Positions 30,953-40,875 are shown, counted from the first letter of the stretch. The stretch: DNA of 64,000 nt from JAFNAG01 sp963721405 (GCA_963721405.1 CAVRJA010000010.1:1-64000); one strand, 5' to 3'. Made by a program: numbers and translations. Notes: generated by a model from the letters alone, not told the origin.

Positions 30953-31551
30953 GCAAACCTATGTTGACAAAACACGAGTTGCTGGAACCTTTGGCAAGGA
31001 TGCGCGGGGATGCCGTCGTAGTCACGTGCATGAGTGTCACGCGTCCGTGGGGCGCTTACTCCCGGAATGAGCTCGATTTCGCATCGGCGGACAGCGCCAT
31101 GGGGCACACGGCGGACCTGGCGCTCGGGATCGCTCTGGCGCGCCCGGAACGCAAGGTGATCTGTCTGAACGGCGACGGAAGCATGCTGATGACGCTCGGC
31201 ACGCTGGTCACCGCCGCGCAGGCAGCGGCCCGGAACTACTTTCTTTTCGTGCTCCAGAATGACGTATACGAAATCACTGGAAATCAACCGGTGCCGGGTG
31301 CAGGCCGGATCGACTTCGCCGCGATGGCGCGCGGCGCCGGATTCAGTCGCGTCCATTCGTTTGAGGATGCCGGCGCCTTTGAATCCGGTCTTTCAGGGTT
31401 GCTGTCCGCGGAGGGGCCGGTCCTGGCAGTCGTCAAAATCGAACCCGGTTCCGAGGGCCCGATCAGCCGAAGTGAAAGGGAGGCGTCGCTGTATCTGAAG
31501 ACTTCTCTGGCCGAATCAGCCCGGCGGCTGCGACGGGCTCTCCATCCTTAG
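30949..31551 (+). CDS. ThDP decarboxylase, PP-domain subunit
   Basis: 200 residues, GTG start at 30949 overlapping the stop of the first subunit. It has the thiamine diphosphate/Mg motif starting at CLNGDGSMLMTLG and continuing to the metal-binding Asn region LQNDVYEITGNQP about 40 residues later. The N-terminal SADSAMGHTADLALGIALA is typical of sulfopyruvate decarboxylase beta subunits (ComE-like). The C-terminal VLAVVKIEPGSEGP fits the family. Together with the upstream gene it makes one complete decarboxylase. The downstream hydrolase gene is convergent and unrelated. Confidence 0.85.
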   Translation: MSKPMLTKHELLEPLARMRGDAVVVTCMSVTRPWGAYSRNELDFASADSAMGHTADLALGIALARPERKVICLNGDGSMLMTLGTLVTAAQAAARNYFLFVLQNDVYEITGNQPVPGAGRIDFAAMARGAGFSRVHSFEDAGAFESGLSGLLSAEGPVLAVVKIEPGSEGPISRSEREASLYLKTSLAESARRLRRALHP

Positions 31552-31562
31552 AAATGTCCGCT

Positions 31563-32852
31563 TCACTGCGGCGACTGCTGGGAAATCCGCAGGCGCAGGG
31601 CCGGCACGATCTGGCTGAACAGGTTTTGCGAGGTAGAGGCGAACAGCATCGCCGAAAATGCGGCCTGCAGTTCATTCAGGGTGAGATTGACGTGCCCGTA
31701 ACGGAATACCGGGATGCCCAGATTCAGGGACCCGGAACCGGCCTGGATTGTCTTCCACCCATACGCCGGCTGCTGTGCGAACGGGACGATCGGGTCGTCT
31801 GTGGTGTGGATTGTAATCATGGGCCGGCTGAGCCGCCCGGAAGTCTGGTACCTGGTTTCCATTTCCCTGATCGCGGTCGCTCCGGCCGCAACCCGCTGAA
31901 TCGCCAGGTTGAGCCGGAGATCATTGTCCGAGCCCGTATAGAAACGTCGTGTATTGTCGAATGGCTGACCAGGTTGGCCCGGTTGCCACAGCGCCCCGCC
32001 TCCCAGCACCCTGATCGCATTATTGGTGGCGAAGACGGCGTACCGGAGAATCCCGGTTACCGACTCGGCGATGGAAGAGGGATTCATCGGATCGATCGGG
32101 ATTCGAGTGACGCGAAGCAATTGCCGGGTGGCTGAAAACTGGTTCGACAGGGCCTCGCGAACCGCGGGTTCGTAAACGGATTCCCAATTATCCGTCACCT
32201 CTTTGGAAATCCCCAATGGGGTGCAGTTTGGCAGGACATTCGGGAAAAAGTAGTTGAACAACACCAGGAAGTCGCCAAAGTAATTCACCTGCTTTCGGAA
32301 GTCCCCCACCGGCCCGCCGGCGGACAGGCCGGCATCGAATATCTCCGGATATTTTTCCACGGCAAGAGTCGCGACCAGGCCCCCTTCGGAAACGCCCACC
32401 GCAAAAACATGCAGGGGCTGGATGAATTCATCGCCGAATCTTTCCACGAGCTGAACAAGATCCTCGACCGCGAGTGGTACCGCCAGGCCATTTGTGCGGT
32501 AGCTGGTGGTCGCGTATGCGTAACCCATGCTCTGGATTATTTCATCCACGGGGAGGCCGCCGACCCTGTCATCGGGCAGCCGCAGGGGCTGGGTAGGCGC
32601 TACAAAGCCATGGGCGTAAACAACGAGATCTCCATTCCAGTCGGCAGGCACGCAGATGCGCCACTGAGCTTCGGATGCGTCACCGGAAAGGGTACCCTCT
32701 GCACAGGGCCCTCCCGGAACGAGGCGCATGCGAGATTCCGCCCCACGCCGTGGTGTTTCCGCCCCGGCTGCGGCAGCCAGCAGGAGCGTCGCAGCTACGG
32801 CGCAAGCCGCGAGCACTCGTAACGCTGCTTTTCCCGTGCAGGCGCCCCTCAT
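31563..32852 (-). CDS. Secreted alpha/beta hydrolase
   Basis: 429 residues. Residues 1-32 form a signal peptide (Ala-rich hydrophobic core VAATLLLAAAAGA ending AET). The fold is that of an alpha/beta hydrolase: the oxyanion strand LVVYAHGFVAP near residue 80, and the nucleophile elbow GVSEGGLVAT near residue 150 with Ser in GxSxGG. A late acidic and His pair is likely in ITIHTTDDPIVP (Asp) and FRYGHVNLT (His). It would be a periplasmic or extracellular esterase, lipase or peptidase; I cannot choose. The length and a long insertion between the nucleophile and the Asp suggest a lid domain. Transcribed alone, convergent with the ThDP genes. Confidence 0.85.
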   Translation of the reverse strand: MRGACTGKAALRVLAACAVAATLLLAAAAGAETPRRGAESRMRLVPGGPCAEGTLSGDASEAQWRICVPADWNGDLVVYAHGFVAPTQPLRLPDDRVGGLPVDEIIQSMGYAYATTSYRTNGLAVPLAVEDLVQLVERFGDEFIQPLHVFAVGVSEGGLVATLAVEKYPEIFDAGLSAGGPVGDFRKQVNYFGDFLVLFNYFFPNVLPNCTPLGISKEVTDNWESVYEPAVREALSNQFSATRQLLRVTRIPIDPMNPSSIAESVTGILRYAVFATNNAIRVLGGGALWQPGQPGQPFDNTRRFYTGSDNDLRLNLAIQRVAAGATAIREMETRYQTSGRLSRPMITIHTTDDPIVPFAQQPAYGWKTIQAGSGSLNLGIPVFRYGHVNLTLNELQAAFSAMLFASTSQNLFSQIVPALRLRISQQSPQ

Positions 32853-33161
32853 GGCATCTCCCCCTTCCAGCTTTTAGTAGTCGTGCGGACTCTTCTGGTG
32901 CTCGGACGCGGCAGACCGGCAGGAAAGCCGTCGATCGAATTCCCGGTGAGTTCAACCGGAAATCCGCCCCCGAATTGCCCCCCCGGACGGTCTGACCGCG
33001 GAGGGGCAAGTCAGGAAGTATTCTATCACCAATCCGTGGTTCAATCGCCGGCTTTCAGTGACCCCGGGCTTCACAGGGCGTGAGCCCATAAGATTAAAGG
33101 CTGAACCCCGTGCCCACTTGAATATTGGCGGCAGGTGCGGCATTTCACCGGGCGCGGACGG
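32853..33161. other. Intergenic, no gene seen
   Basis: No supportable gene. CCCGGGCTTCACAGGGCGTGAGCCC near 33061-33085 is a degenerate relative of the palindromic repeats at 10758 and 11840. Confidence 0.4.
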
Positions 33162-36100
33162 CTATCGGTCCAGCGCGAGCAAGCTGCCCCAGAGCTTTTT
33201 CAGGGCCTCCGCGGATTGCGCGTCCGGGAATTTGAAACTGCTGAACTCCTTATTGTCCGCCACGGATAAAAGTATGGCGTTCCTGTCCTCAATTCTGAGC
33301 TTGAGGTTCTTGAAGGGCCGGCTGAATGCGTGGTTCCCGGTCTCCGGCGTGAACTCGACGTCGAAATAGTTGACGGCGAGGGCGCCCTTGCAGCTGCCCC
33401 TGAAGATGCCGTGGACATGCTCGACAGCAAAGCGATGCACCTCCAACCTGGCCTGCCGGCGGCTCAACGTCTCACGGTCCGTTTCGGTCATCGGCCTCAT
33501 GACTTTCGCAGCCAGGTCATAGACGAGGTAGACTTTCTGTCCGTCGGTGAGATCAACTGCCTGTTCGATCTGGGGTCCGGCATTGTTTCTGACCGTGATC
33601 CTGTGCCTGCCGGTCGGGATGGTCTTGTTGGCGAGTTCGCCTTTGGCTCCCGCCGGACGATCATCGAGCATCAGCTCCGCCGCCTCCCCGAGAGGATGCA
33701 CGCTGAGCACAGCCCTGCCTCCACCCGACTCGGTTTCGACACGTTTCCGGTACGCCGGCAGATTGGGATCGGCGGGATTGATGCGTTCCAGCATGTCCAG
33801 CGCTGCCAGCGAGTCGGGATACTGGCGTGCGACGAGCGAAGCTTCATAACTCTTCAGGTTGCGCTGCGCCTCGATGGTGCGAATGCGGAGCTCCAGTGCC
33901 TGCGTGAATTGCGGATCCAGCGAAAGTTGTTCCTCCGCGAGCGCAAGTGCCTCGGGATATTTTGCCTGCCGATAGAAATCGTCCGCCCGCTGCGTCAGGG
34001 TGTCGATCTTCTGTTTTCGTGCCAGCTCCTTCTGCTTCTCCTGTTCGCGAGCGTCGGCTGCGGTTATCTCGGCCTTTTTTGTCTGCCAGCGCCTGCGCAG
34101 TGCCGCCACGTCAGGGAGTCCTGGCTGCAACTTGTCTGCCCTGTCAAGATCCGCCTTGGCCTTCGGCAGATTGCCTCCCTTGATGGCGGACAGTGCGCTG
34201 GCAAGCAGGTTCTGGACTGCCGGCGCGGGATCTTCCCGGGTTGACGCCGTTTTACTTTCCGCCTCAATCCGATCGAGTTCGGCCAGCGCAGGCTGGTACC
34301 CGGGGTAGAGTTCCAGAAGCCGGTTGAGAAACACCCTGCTTTCATCTCGCAAGCCTGCCGAGCCGAGATTCCGGGCTTCCTCGAGCAGAATGTTCCGGCG
34401 CACCTCCGGCCCCGCGGCGGCACTCCCCGCGTTTTTCGTCGCGGACGGGGGATCCTGCGAGCTGGCCTGTGACGACGTTAGAGGGCCCCGGGCCGCGCTG
34501 GTGCTGGACACCGCGGTGCTGCCCTGAAATGGCTGGGTTCTCAGCCACACAGTGGTTCCGAGCGCCACACCGAGCAGCAGGGCAGGAGCTACCACCCACA
34601 GGACTTGGCTTTTCGACTGGCGATGTGACGCAGCGGGGGTAATCTCGGTTTCTTCAAGGGGAAGCGCGGAATCATCCGGGTGATTTCCCGCCACCTCGAT
34701 TTTCCTTATGCGCCGGTAGTAAGGATCTTTGGCCTCTTCCGCCTCGGCGGCGGGCGCCGCGACCTCCTGGCTAACCGGCGCGGGCGCTGCCTCCTGATCG
34801 TCTGATTTCGGCTCGACCGCTGGAGCGCTCGATTGGTCCGGAGCCGGGACTGCCTGCGGTCCCGACTGTTCAACCTGGAACCTCTCCACTGCCTTCGGGA
34901 GAGTCTCCCTTGCCTGATCGATTTCCTTCAGGAGGAGGATTGCGCGCTCTTTTCCCGCCGAATCTGCCGGCATCGAAAGGCCGTAGAGGGCCGCCGAGGA
35001 TTCAGCCTGCGCCGCCGCGGTGGAATCGGGAGATCCATTCAGCAGGGGCCACAGAGGGTCGGCGCCTGCCCCTGTCTGCACAGCCATGAATAATCGGTCT
35101 TCGTTTCCGGTATCGGCATCACCATTTGCGTGCGGTCCGGATACAACCCCTGCTGCTCCGGGCGTCACCGGTGTGGTTTCGGGAGGCGCCAAACCGGCTG
35201 CAACAGGATCCAAAGGCGCCGGCTCAGTCGCCTGCAGAGGCGCCGGGGCTGCAAGGAGCGCATCCATGCCCTCACATGCTGCGGGAGTGCCCTCCGCAGG
35301 CCGAGATGCGTCCGGTTCAAAAAGGAATGGGGAAGGAGTTGCGGTTGTCGGAAGGAGGCGGGAGTAATGTTCCGCGAGATCTGCTGCGAGCCGATTCAGC
35401 ATCTGGTAGCCTGATTTCACCCCGGTATGCAGGGCCATTTCCACTTCGGCCGCGAGCCGGGAGATCTCTCTCGGAGCGCCCTCCACGCCGGCCGCTGTCC
35501 GCAAACGGGGCAGGGCGGTCTGCAGTTCCATCAACAAGAGCTGAGAGTCCTCGGCGAGTTCGCTGATCAGGCCAAGGCAAGCCAACCTGAAATCGGGCAT
35601 AGTGGGAAATCGTTCCGCCGGATCGCTGGCAAGGCACTTTTCCACGATGGGCCAGAGCCCGAGAGGCAGTTCGGGGAACTGTTCCACAGTCGGGAAACGC
35701 GATGGACTCGCAAGAGGATCGGCATCCCCAACGTCGGCTTTGCCGGCAAACGGGTGGGTTCCGGTACAGAATTCGTAGGCTATGAGCCCGAGGGAAAAGA
35801 TGTTTGACTCCGCAGTGGGACTGGCCCCCTGGATCTGCTCAGGCGCCATGTACCGCTGCCATTCCCGGAGTATGTCTGGCGGAATTTCCGTTGCCTGCAT
35901 CGCAGCGCCGCCAAAATCCCGGATTTTGACCTTCCCGTCCGGCGTCAGGTGGATCTTGCTCGGGCGCAGGTTCCGGTGCACCACACCGCTGTTGACGGCG
36001 TGTTCCAGAGCTTCCCCCGCCTGCATCAGGATTGAGAGTTTCTGTTCCACGAGGAACGGAGTCTTGCCCGCGATCACCGCCCTCAGGTCTCTTCCGGTCA

Positions 36101-36359
36101 GCCATTCGGTCACCAGGAAGGGGATCTCCCCGTCGTCGCCGTAATCGCGGATGCAGGCGATATTGGGATGTTTCAGCCCTGCGATCGCTCGGCACTCGTC
36201 CTCGAAACGCTGGCGGGTGGAAGGATCCGTGTGGATGCCGGGGCCAAGGGTGCGGATTGCGACCGGCTGCAGCGAGGCCTGATCCTGAGCCCTGTAAACA
36301 GTTCCCTGGGCGCCATCGCCCAGCTTCTCCAGCAGTCTGTATTTCTGCAACATTTCCAT
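33162..36359 (-). CDS. Ser/Thr kinase-like receptor with TPR region (probable pseudokinase)
   Basis: 1065 residues. Residues 7-270 have the protein-kinase fold: a glycine loop LGDGAQGTV, an alpha-C Glu (FEDECRAI), DFG at 148-150 and an APE motif (MAPEQ, 171-175). Key residues are changed: the ATP-anchoring Lys of VAIK is Arg36, HRD reads HRN (Asp to Asn130), and the loop Lys and Asn are Arg132 and Lys135. A Pro/Ala-rich linker follows, then a membrane segment near 581-605 (VLWVVAPALLLGVALGTTVW), then an external or periplasmic part with TPR-like helices (about 640-850), a PEGA-like beta unit (AVLSVHPLGEAAELMLDD) and a C-terminal beta domain. Active homologues phosphorylate Ser/Thr; this one may only bind partners or nucleotide. 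It starts a lone minus-strand unit with a weak ribosome binding site. Confidence 0.88.
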   Translation of the reverse strand: MEMLQKYRLLEKLGDGAQGTVYRAQDQASLQPVAIRTLGPGIHTDPSTRQRFEDECRAIAGLKHPNIACIRDYGDDGEIPFLVTEWLTGRDLRAVIAGKTPFLVEQKLSILMQAGEALEHAVNSGVVHRNLRPSKIHLTPDGKVKIRDFGGAAMQATEIPPDILREWQRYMAPEQIQGASPTAESNIFSLGLIAYEFCTGTHPFAGKADVGDADPLASPSRFPTVEQFPELPLGLWPIVEKCLASDPAERFPTMPDFRLACLGLISELAEDSQLLLMELQTALPRLRTAAGVEGAPREISRLAAEVEMALHTGVKSGYQMLNRLAADLAEHYSRLLPTTATPSPFLFEPDASRPAEGTPAACEGMDALLAAPAPLQATEPAPLDPVAAGLAPPETTPVTPGAAGVVSGPHANGDADTGNEDRLFMAVQTGAGADPLWPLLNGSPDSTAAAQAESSAALYGLSMPADSAGKERAILLLKEIDQARETLPKAVERFQVEQSGPQAVPAPDQSSAPAVEPKSDDQEAAPAPVSQEVAAPAAEAEEAKDPYYRRIRKIEVAGNHPDDSALPLEETEITPAASHRQSKSQVLWVVAPALLLGVALGTTVWLRTQPFQGSTAVSSTSAARGPLTSSQASSQDPPSATKNAGSAAAGPEVRRNILLEEARNLGSAGLRDESRVFLNRLLELYPGYQPALAELDRIEAESKTASTREDPAPAVQNLLASALSAIKGGNLPKAKADLDRADKLQPGLPDVAALRRRWQTKKAEITAADAREQEKQKELARKQKIDTLTQRADDFYRQAKYPEALALAEEQLSLDPQFTQALELRIRTIEAQRNLKSYEASLVARQYPDSLAALDMLERINPADPNLPAYRKRVETESGGGRAVLSVHPLGEAAELMLDDRPAGAKGELANKTIPTGRHRITVRNNAGPQIEQAVDLTDGQKVYLVYDLAAKVMRPMTETDRETLSRRQARLEVHRFAVEHVHGIFRGSCKGALAVNYFDVEFTPETGNHAFSRPFKNLKLRIEDRNAILLSVADNKEFSSFKFPDAQSAEALKKLWGSLLALDR

Positions 36360-36737
36360 AGTTTCAGGTTCTTTGCGAAGGCTTGTATTGGATCCGATGC
36401 GGACAACTGGCCGGGGACGCGGTCCGCTGCCGACTCTTCCGATGATACGAATAACTTATCGGCATTTCCGGCGCGAGATCCACAATGTATCTCTCGCCTG
36501 GACGCTGCGGATCGGAATGCCTCGGTTGGCGGCTTGAGCCTCGGATCTGCGGGAGGTCTTCAATTAATGAATGAATCCTGGGACTGGATTGTCGTTCGGT
36601 GGTTTCGTGCGCGGTTTGATACAATGGAACGGCCGGTCGACTCTGCCGATGCCAGTGGTCCCCGGCGGGAAGACTCTGTCCCGGTGGCAATCGGCTTCCG
36701 TCGCAGGACCGCGGACGGATTTTAACCGGAGGACACC
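36360..36737. other. Intergenic, no gene seen
   Basis: A divergent promoter region with no repeat or hairpin that stands out. The ribosome binding site GGAGG of the next gene is at 36728-36732. Confidence 0.4.
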
Positions 36738-37151
36738 GTGATACTGGAAGGGGGGGGGAACGCAATGCTGATCGTCATTGAATCCGGGAAATCTCTCGCG
36801 GACGTTTGCGCCGCCATGGAACCGGCTGTGCAGAAGCACAAGTTCGGGGTGCTGGGCGTGCACAACCTCAAAGAGACCATGGCCAAAAAGGGCGTTGCCT
36901 TCGCCCGGGACTGTTTCGTCTTCGAAGTCTGCAATCCGGTTCAAGCCAAGAGGGTGCTTGAATCCAAAATGGTCGTGTCGACCGCACTGCCGTGTCGCAT
37001 CTCGGTGTATCCGGAAGGAGACACGGTGAAGATCGCGACGATCAAGCCGACGGCGATGCTCGCCGCATTTGATGCGCCCGAGTTGATTGCTGTGGCACAT
37101 GAAGTGGAGCAGACGATCGTTGCGATCATGCGGGAAGCCGCCGGGTCCTGA
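36738..37151 (+). CDS. DUF302 family protein
   Basis: 137 residues from a GTG at 36738 that has a good CCGGAGG site. An ATG at 36765 follows a G9 run that could also act as a ribosome binding site, and the conserved domain begins there (MLIVIESGKSLADVCAAMEP). The DUF302 signature is seen as FGVLGVHNLKETMAKKGV, FARDCFVFEVCNPVQAKRVLE, and LPCRISVYPEGDTVKIATIKP. These small soluble proteins have an alpha/beta fold, and their biochemical role is not settled. The G9 run may be prone to length variation, which would shift the frame for the GTG start but not for the ATG start. No partner gene is evident. Confidence 0.85.
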   Translation: MILEGGGNAMLIVIESGKSLADVCAAMEPAVQKHKFGVLGVHNLKETMAKKGVAFARDCFVFEVCNPVQAKRVLESKMVVSTALPCRISVYPEGDTVKIATIKPTAMLAAFDAPELIAVAHEVEQTIVAIMREAAGS

Positions 37152-37421
37152 TTTTTGTAAAAGTAACTTTTACCGATCTGCCGCGCCAGCTGCATTGAAT
37201 AAGCGGTTTACTCTACGTAATATGAAACCTTAGGGTTGGAACTGCCCGACCAGGGACACTTGATTTCGAGGTTATCGGAGACGAGGGAAGCCGCAGCGCC
37301 CGTGGTTCTTGCGATTCTGGTCAAGCAATTCCGCCGTGATCCGCGCTTATCCGGTTTTCGGGATGACGCAGGGATGGATCGAGCCTGACTCCCGGATGGA
37401 TTTCGTTTCGAGGCGATTGAA

Positions 37422-39425
37422 TTGAAAACTGAAAAGACAGATTCCGGAACGCCGGAACGCCTGAAGATTGTCCTGATCAAACCCTCGAAGTACGACGACG
37501 ATGGCTATGTGATTCGCCACTTTCGGGGCGTGCTCTCGAGCAACACCCTTGCCTGCCTCTACAGTCTGACTGAAGATGCGAAAAGACGCGAGGCGCTCGG
37601 CCCCGGTGTAAAACTCGAGGTCGAGATCTTCGACGAGACGGTGCAGAAGATTCCGGTCAAACGCATCATTCGGTCGAGCCGGTCTGCAGGGTCAAGAACG
37701 GTGGTCGGCCTGGTGGGCGTTCAGTCCAACCAATTTCCCCGCGCGGCCGATCTCGCGCGGCGGTTCCGGCAGGGGAATGTGGCCGTCATGATCGGCGGGT
37801 TCCACGTCAGCGGCAGCAATTTTATGTCTTCCGGGATTAGTCCTGAAATCCAGGAGCTGATCGATCTCGGTATCACCGTGGTGAAAGGCGAAGTCGAGGA
37901 CACGTGGGTGGATCTGCTCCGCGATGCGCTTCACGGCAGACTGAAGCCGGTATACGATTTTCTGGATCAGAAACCCTCGATTGCCGGCCAGCCGGTTCCC
38001 AAATCCATGAGCAGTTACATGAAGCGCTTTGTCGCAGCGAACACCGGCACGATCGACTGCAGCCGCGGCTGCCCGTTCAATTGCAGCTTCTGCTCCATCA
38101 TCAATGTCCAGGGACGTGAGATGCGCGTGCGTTCGGTCCCGTCGCTCGAAGCAGCGATCCGCGAAAATTTTCGGCAGCACATCGACACCTACTTTTTCAC
38201 CGATGACAACTTCGCCCGCAACAGCAATTGGCGCGGGATCTTCGAGATGCTGATACGCCTTCGCTCCGAAGGCATCCAGATCATCTTCATGATCCAGGTC
38301 GACACGCAGTCATACAAGATCCCCGATTTTGTGACCATGGCTTCCGCCGCCGGCTGCACGCAGGTCTTCATCGGTATGGAGAGCGTCGATCCGAAAAACC
38401 TGAAGGCCACAGGCAAGGGGCAGAACCGCGTCCAGGACTACAAGAACCTGATCTCCGCCTGGCATGACGCCAAAGTCGCGACCCACGTCGCTTACATTAT
38501 CGGCTTTCCTTTTGATACACCTGATTCGGTGCGGCAGGCTGTCGAGCAATTGAAAAGCGACCTTAAGGTCGAACAGGCATCTTTTTTCATGTTGACCCCG
38601 ATTCCCGGGTCGCGTGACCACGAGATGAGGAAGGAGTCCGGCGAGTGGATGGAGCCCGACCTCAACTGCTACGATTCTTTTCATGAGACTATCCATCACC
38701 CGAATTTCAGGCCGGGCGAGTGGTACGCAAGCTACCGACGGGCGTGGGAGGAGTTTTATTCGTTCGATTACATGCGGTCGGTGCTGTCGGGCGCCCATCC
38801 GGAAAACTACTGGAGCATCTTCCGCAATTTCATCTGGTACAAGAACTCGGCGCTGATCGAGCAAGGGCACCCCATGATTCACGGCTTCTTCCGCCTCAAA
38901 GATCGGGAGGAGCGGAGGGCGGGATTCCCCATCGAATCAAGGTTCCGGCATTTCGTGCGCCGTTCCCGCGAGATCAGAAAGCTCCTGCGCGCGTGGGTGC
39001 TGCTCATTCTCGAAATGGAGGAATTGTGGCTGCAGACGCGCCGCCGCAGCGACGCCGAGAAGAGGCTCCAGGTGGAGCTCCAGCGGATGCGGAAGGAGCT
39101 CAACCGGAACCTGCGCGCCGCGGAACTGAGACTTGCGCATATTCGGACGAGGGTGCAGGTGCCGGATTTGAAGGTTCCATCGCGACTGGCGCTGGCTCTG
39201 CGGGACATCAACTTCGGCGTGGCCAAGCAGGTGACTTACAGCCGTGCGGACTTGAACAAGTTCTGGATCAAAACCCGCCTACGGTGGAGGCATCACCAGT
39301 TTTTCAGAATTTACCCGCACAAGGTGTTCATGCACACACTGCGGGAGGTGAAGCTGTTCCTGCTGTTTGCCTCGGATCTAATGAGCAGCGGTTCCGGCCT
39401 GAAGGATGTGCGAGCCTGGCGGTAG
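37422..39425 (+). CDS. B12-binding-type radical SAM enzyme
   Basis: 667 residues from a TTG at 37422 (GAGG 8 bp upstream; no in-frame ATG nearby). The N-terminal 200 residues form a Rossmann-like region similar to cobalamin-binding domains (IVLIKPSKYDDDGYV, VVGLVGVQSN, VAVMIGGFHVSG), but the DxHxxG cobalamin motif is not seen. The radical SAM core follows with Cys217, Cys221 and Cys224 (CPFNCSFC), then FTDDNFARNSN and GMESVDPKNLK typical of this class. The last 170 residues are strongly helical and basic with heptads (RLQVELQRMRKELNRNLRAA), an unusual tail. It likely carries out a radical methylation, C-C bond or ring-forming reaction on a lipid or natural product. The substrate is unknown. 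Confidence 0.88.
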   Translation: MKTEKTDSGTPERLKIVLIKPSKYDDDGYVIRHFRGVLSSNTLACLYSLTEDAKRREALGPGVKLEVEIFDETVQKIPVKRIIRSSRSAGSRTVVGLVGVQSNQFPRAADLARRFRQGNVAVMIGGFHVSGSNFMSSGISPEIQELIDLGITVVKGEVEDTWVDLLRDALHGRLKPVYDFLDQKPSIAGQPVPKSMSSYMKRFVAANTGTIDCSRGCPFNCSFCSIINVQGREMRVRSVPSLEAAIRENFRQHIDTYFFTDDNFARNSNWRGIFEMLIRLRSEGIQIIFMIQVDTQSYKIPDFVTMASAAGCTQVFIGMESVDPKNLKATGKGQNRVQDYKNLISAWHDAKVATHVAYIIGFPFDTPDSVRQAVEQLKSDLKVEQASFFMLTPIPGSRDHEMRKESGEWMEPDLNCYDSFHETIHHPNFRPGEWYASYRRAWEEFYSFDYMRSVLSGAHPENYWSIFRNFIWYKNSALIEQGHPMIHGFFRLKDREERRAGFPIESRFRHFVRRSREIRKLLRAWVLLILEMEELWLQTRRRSDAEKRLQVELQRMRKELNRNLRAAELRLAHIRTRVQVPDLKVPSRLALALRDINFGVAKQVTYSRADLNKFWIKTRLRWRHHQFFRIYPHKVFMHTLREVKLFLLFASDLMSSGSGLKDVRAWR

Positions 39426-39717
39426 GACCATCCGAATCTCGAAACGCTCCCTGGAACAAAATCAACGGGAATAATCTAATCTTCTTTAGAACTTAGCTAT
39501 CATTACATAAAGTGTAAGTTCAGCATGCTGCCGCTGGTTTGAGCTGTGCGGCACCCGAGCTTCGAGCCGGCCGCACATGGGTGTTCGACACTCCCATGAT
39601 TGTCTCAACAGTGCGGTCCAGCTTGAGGGCGAGACCTCAATGAGCGCTCCGTACAGGCTTGATTCGGACAAGTCTGGTGTCTGAAGTCTGAAGTCCGAGG
39701 TCTGACGTCCGCTTTCC
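39426..39717. other. Intergenic with GTCTGAA tandem repeats
   Basis: No gene. GTCTGAAGTCTGAAGTCCGA and neighbouring units form an imperfect heptamer run at 39678-39712, just beyond the end of the RidA-like gene. The two flanking genes converge. Confidence 0.5.
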
Positions 39718-40875
39718 TCAAGGCAACGGCAAAGCCGCAATCGCTTCCATTTCGCACAACAGATCAGGCCGGCACACTGCCGCGTGCACGACGGCATTAG
39801 GTATGTGATCGAGGCTTTTGGCGCGGAGCACCTTGTAGAGAATCGGGGCATCCTGCGGATTTTTCAGGTAGGTGACCGCCGAGAGCAGGTCCCGAAAAGA
39901 AGCGTGTTGAGCCGAGAGCAGCGTCTCCACATTGAGCAGCATGCGCTCGACCTGAGCCTCGAATTTATCGACGTGTGCCGTGCGCCCTTCCTCATCGACG
40001 CTGGCAGTCCCCGAGATGTAGAGGGCAACCTTGTTTTCCTCCATGACTCTGAGCCCGCGGGAAAAATCCGACCCGTAGGTGCAGGCCTCATTGAGCGTGG
40101 GCGTGGTCATTGCCTCCGGCTCGAGTTTCCGCGGAGATTGGATGGCGAAGAAGCTGAGCAGGAAATTGGCGCTATCCGGGAACGGGGCGCCACTGATGCC
40201 GGTGCTTGCGGGAAGCAGCGTGATGTTGCGCGCCCGGAAGAACTCCCGGCGGCCCCGGTTGAACTCCGCGTAGTCACGATCCATGTGGCGCAGGTAAATC
40301 CAGGTGCGCATTACGTTATGGAAACTCATCCCCTCCTGTCTGAGCAGCTCTTCCGCCCTGCAGAACATGCTGTGAGTTTCGTCGAATGCACTCCCGGGGG
40401 TTCCGACGATGCTGCCGGCATAATAGTGCCGCTGTTCCCCGAGGCGGAACGAACGCCCGCCGTCGGGCGAGGCGATTCCGTGCTCCATCGATCCTTCGCG
40501 CGGAATGACCGCGATGGCGTTCACCACGAAATCGGAGGGTGTGTCCAGGGGTGGTTGTTCGATAAAGGTTGTGGCCGGAAGCAGCGGGCGGACCCCGCCT
40601 GCGGCGCCAAAGAGCCGTTGCCGGGCATTTTGGAATTGCTCGAAATCCCTTCTGATGTTGCGGAAAAACACGACCTCGTGAAGGACGGGGGCCAGGGATT
40701 CACCTTGCGAGGACAGCAGGGCAGCCAGCGCCTGGTAGACCGACTCTGCCTGGCGCGAGATGTCGTCCCGCAGACAACCGGCCGGTCTGCATTGGACATG
40801 GATCTCGTCCGCCGCAGGGCCCGAGAACCGGCGCACCACGAGATTGGCAGTCTGCTTTGTCTGGTCTTGAGTCAT
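39718..40875 (-). CDS. RidA-superfamily protein, chorismatase-like
   Basis: 385 residues that appear to contain three RidA/YjgF-like units: residues 10-95 (AESVYQALAALLSSQGES, LHEVVFFRNIRRDF), 140-260 (HNVMRTWIYLRHMDRDYAEFNRG, LPASTGISG) and 275-385 (ALYISGTASVDEEG, AAVCRPDLLCEMEAIAAL). The second and third units resemble chorismatases of the FkbO/Hyg5/XanB2 family, which hydrolyse chorismate to 3-hydroxybenzoate or a dihydrodiol. Similar points are the SGTAS strand, the FN-x-GR motif, the LPAxT loop, and CR-x-DLLxE. The adjacent gene on the same strand (115 bp upstream) is DAHP synthase, the entry enzyme to chorismate, which supports a link. An alternative is a multi-domain imine deaminase. 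No signal peptide is present. Confidence 0.65.
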   Translation of the reverse strand: MTQDQTKQTANLVVRRFSGPAADEIHVQCRPAGCLRDDISRQAESVYQALAALLSSQGESLAPVLHEVVFFRNIRRDFEQFQNARQRLFGAAGGVRPLLPATTFIEQPPLDTPSDFVVNAIAVIPREGSMEHGIASPDGGRSFRLGEQRHYYAGSIVGTPGSAFDETHSMFCRAEELLRQEGMSFHNVMRTWIYLRHMDRDYAEFNRGRREFFRARNITLLPASTGISGAPFPDSANFLLSFFAIQSPRKLEPEAMTTPTLNEACTYGSDFSRGLRVMEENKVALYISGTASVDEEGRTAHVDKFEAQVERMLLNVETLLSAQHASFRDLLSAVTYLKNPQDAPILYKVLRAKSLDHIPNAVVHAAVCRPDLLCEMEAIAALPLP

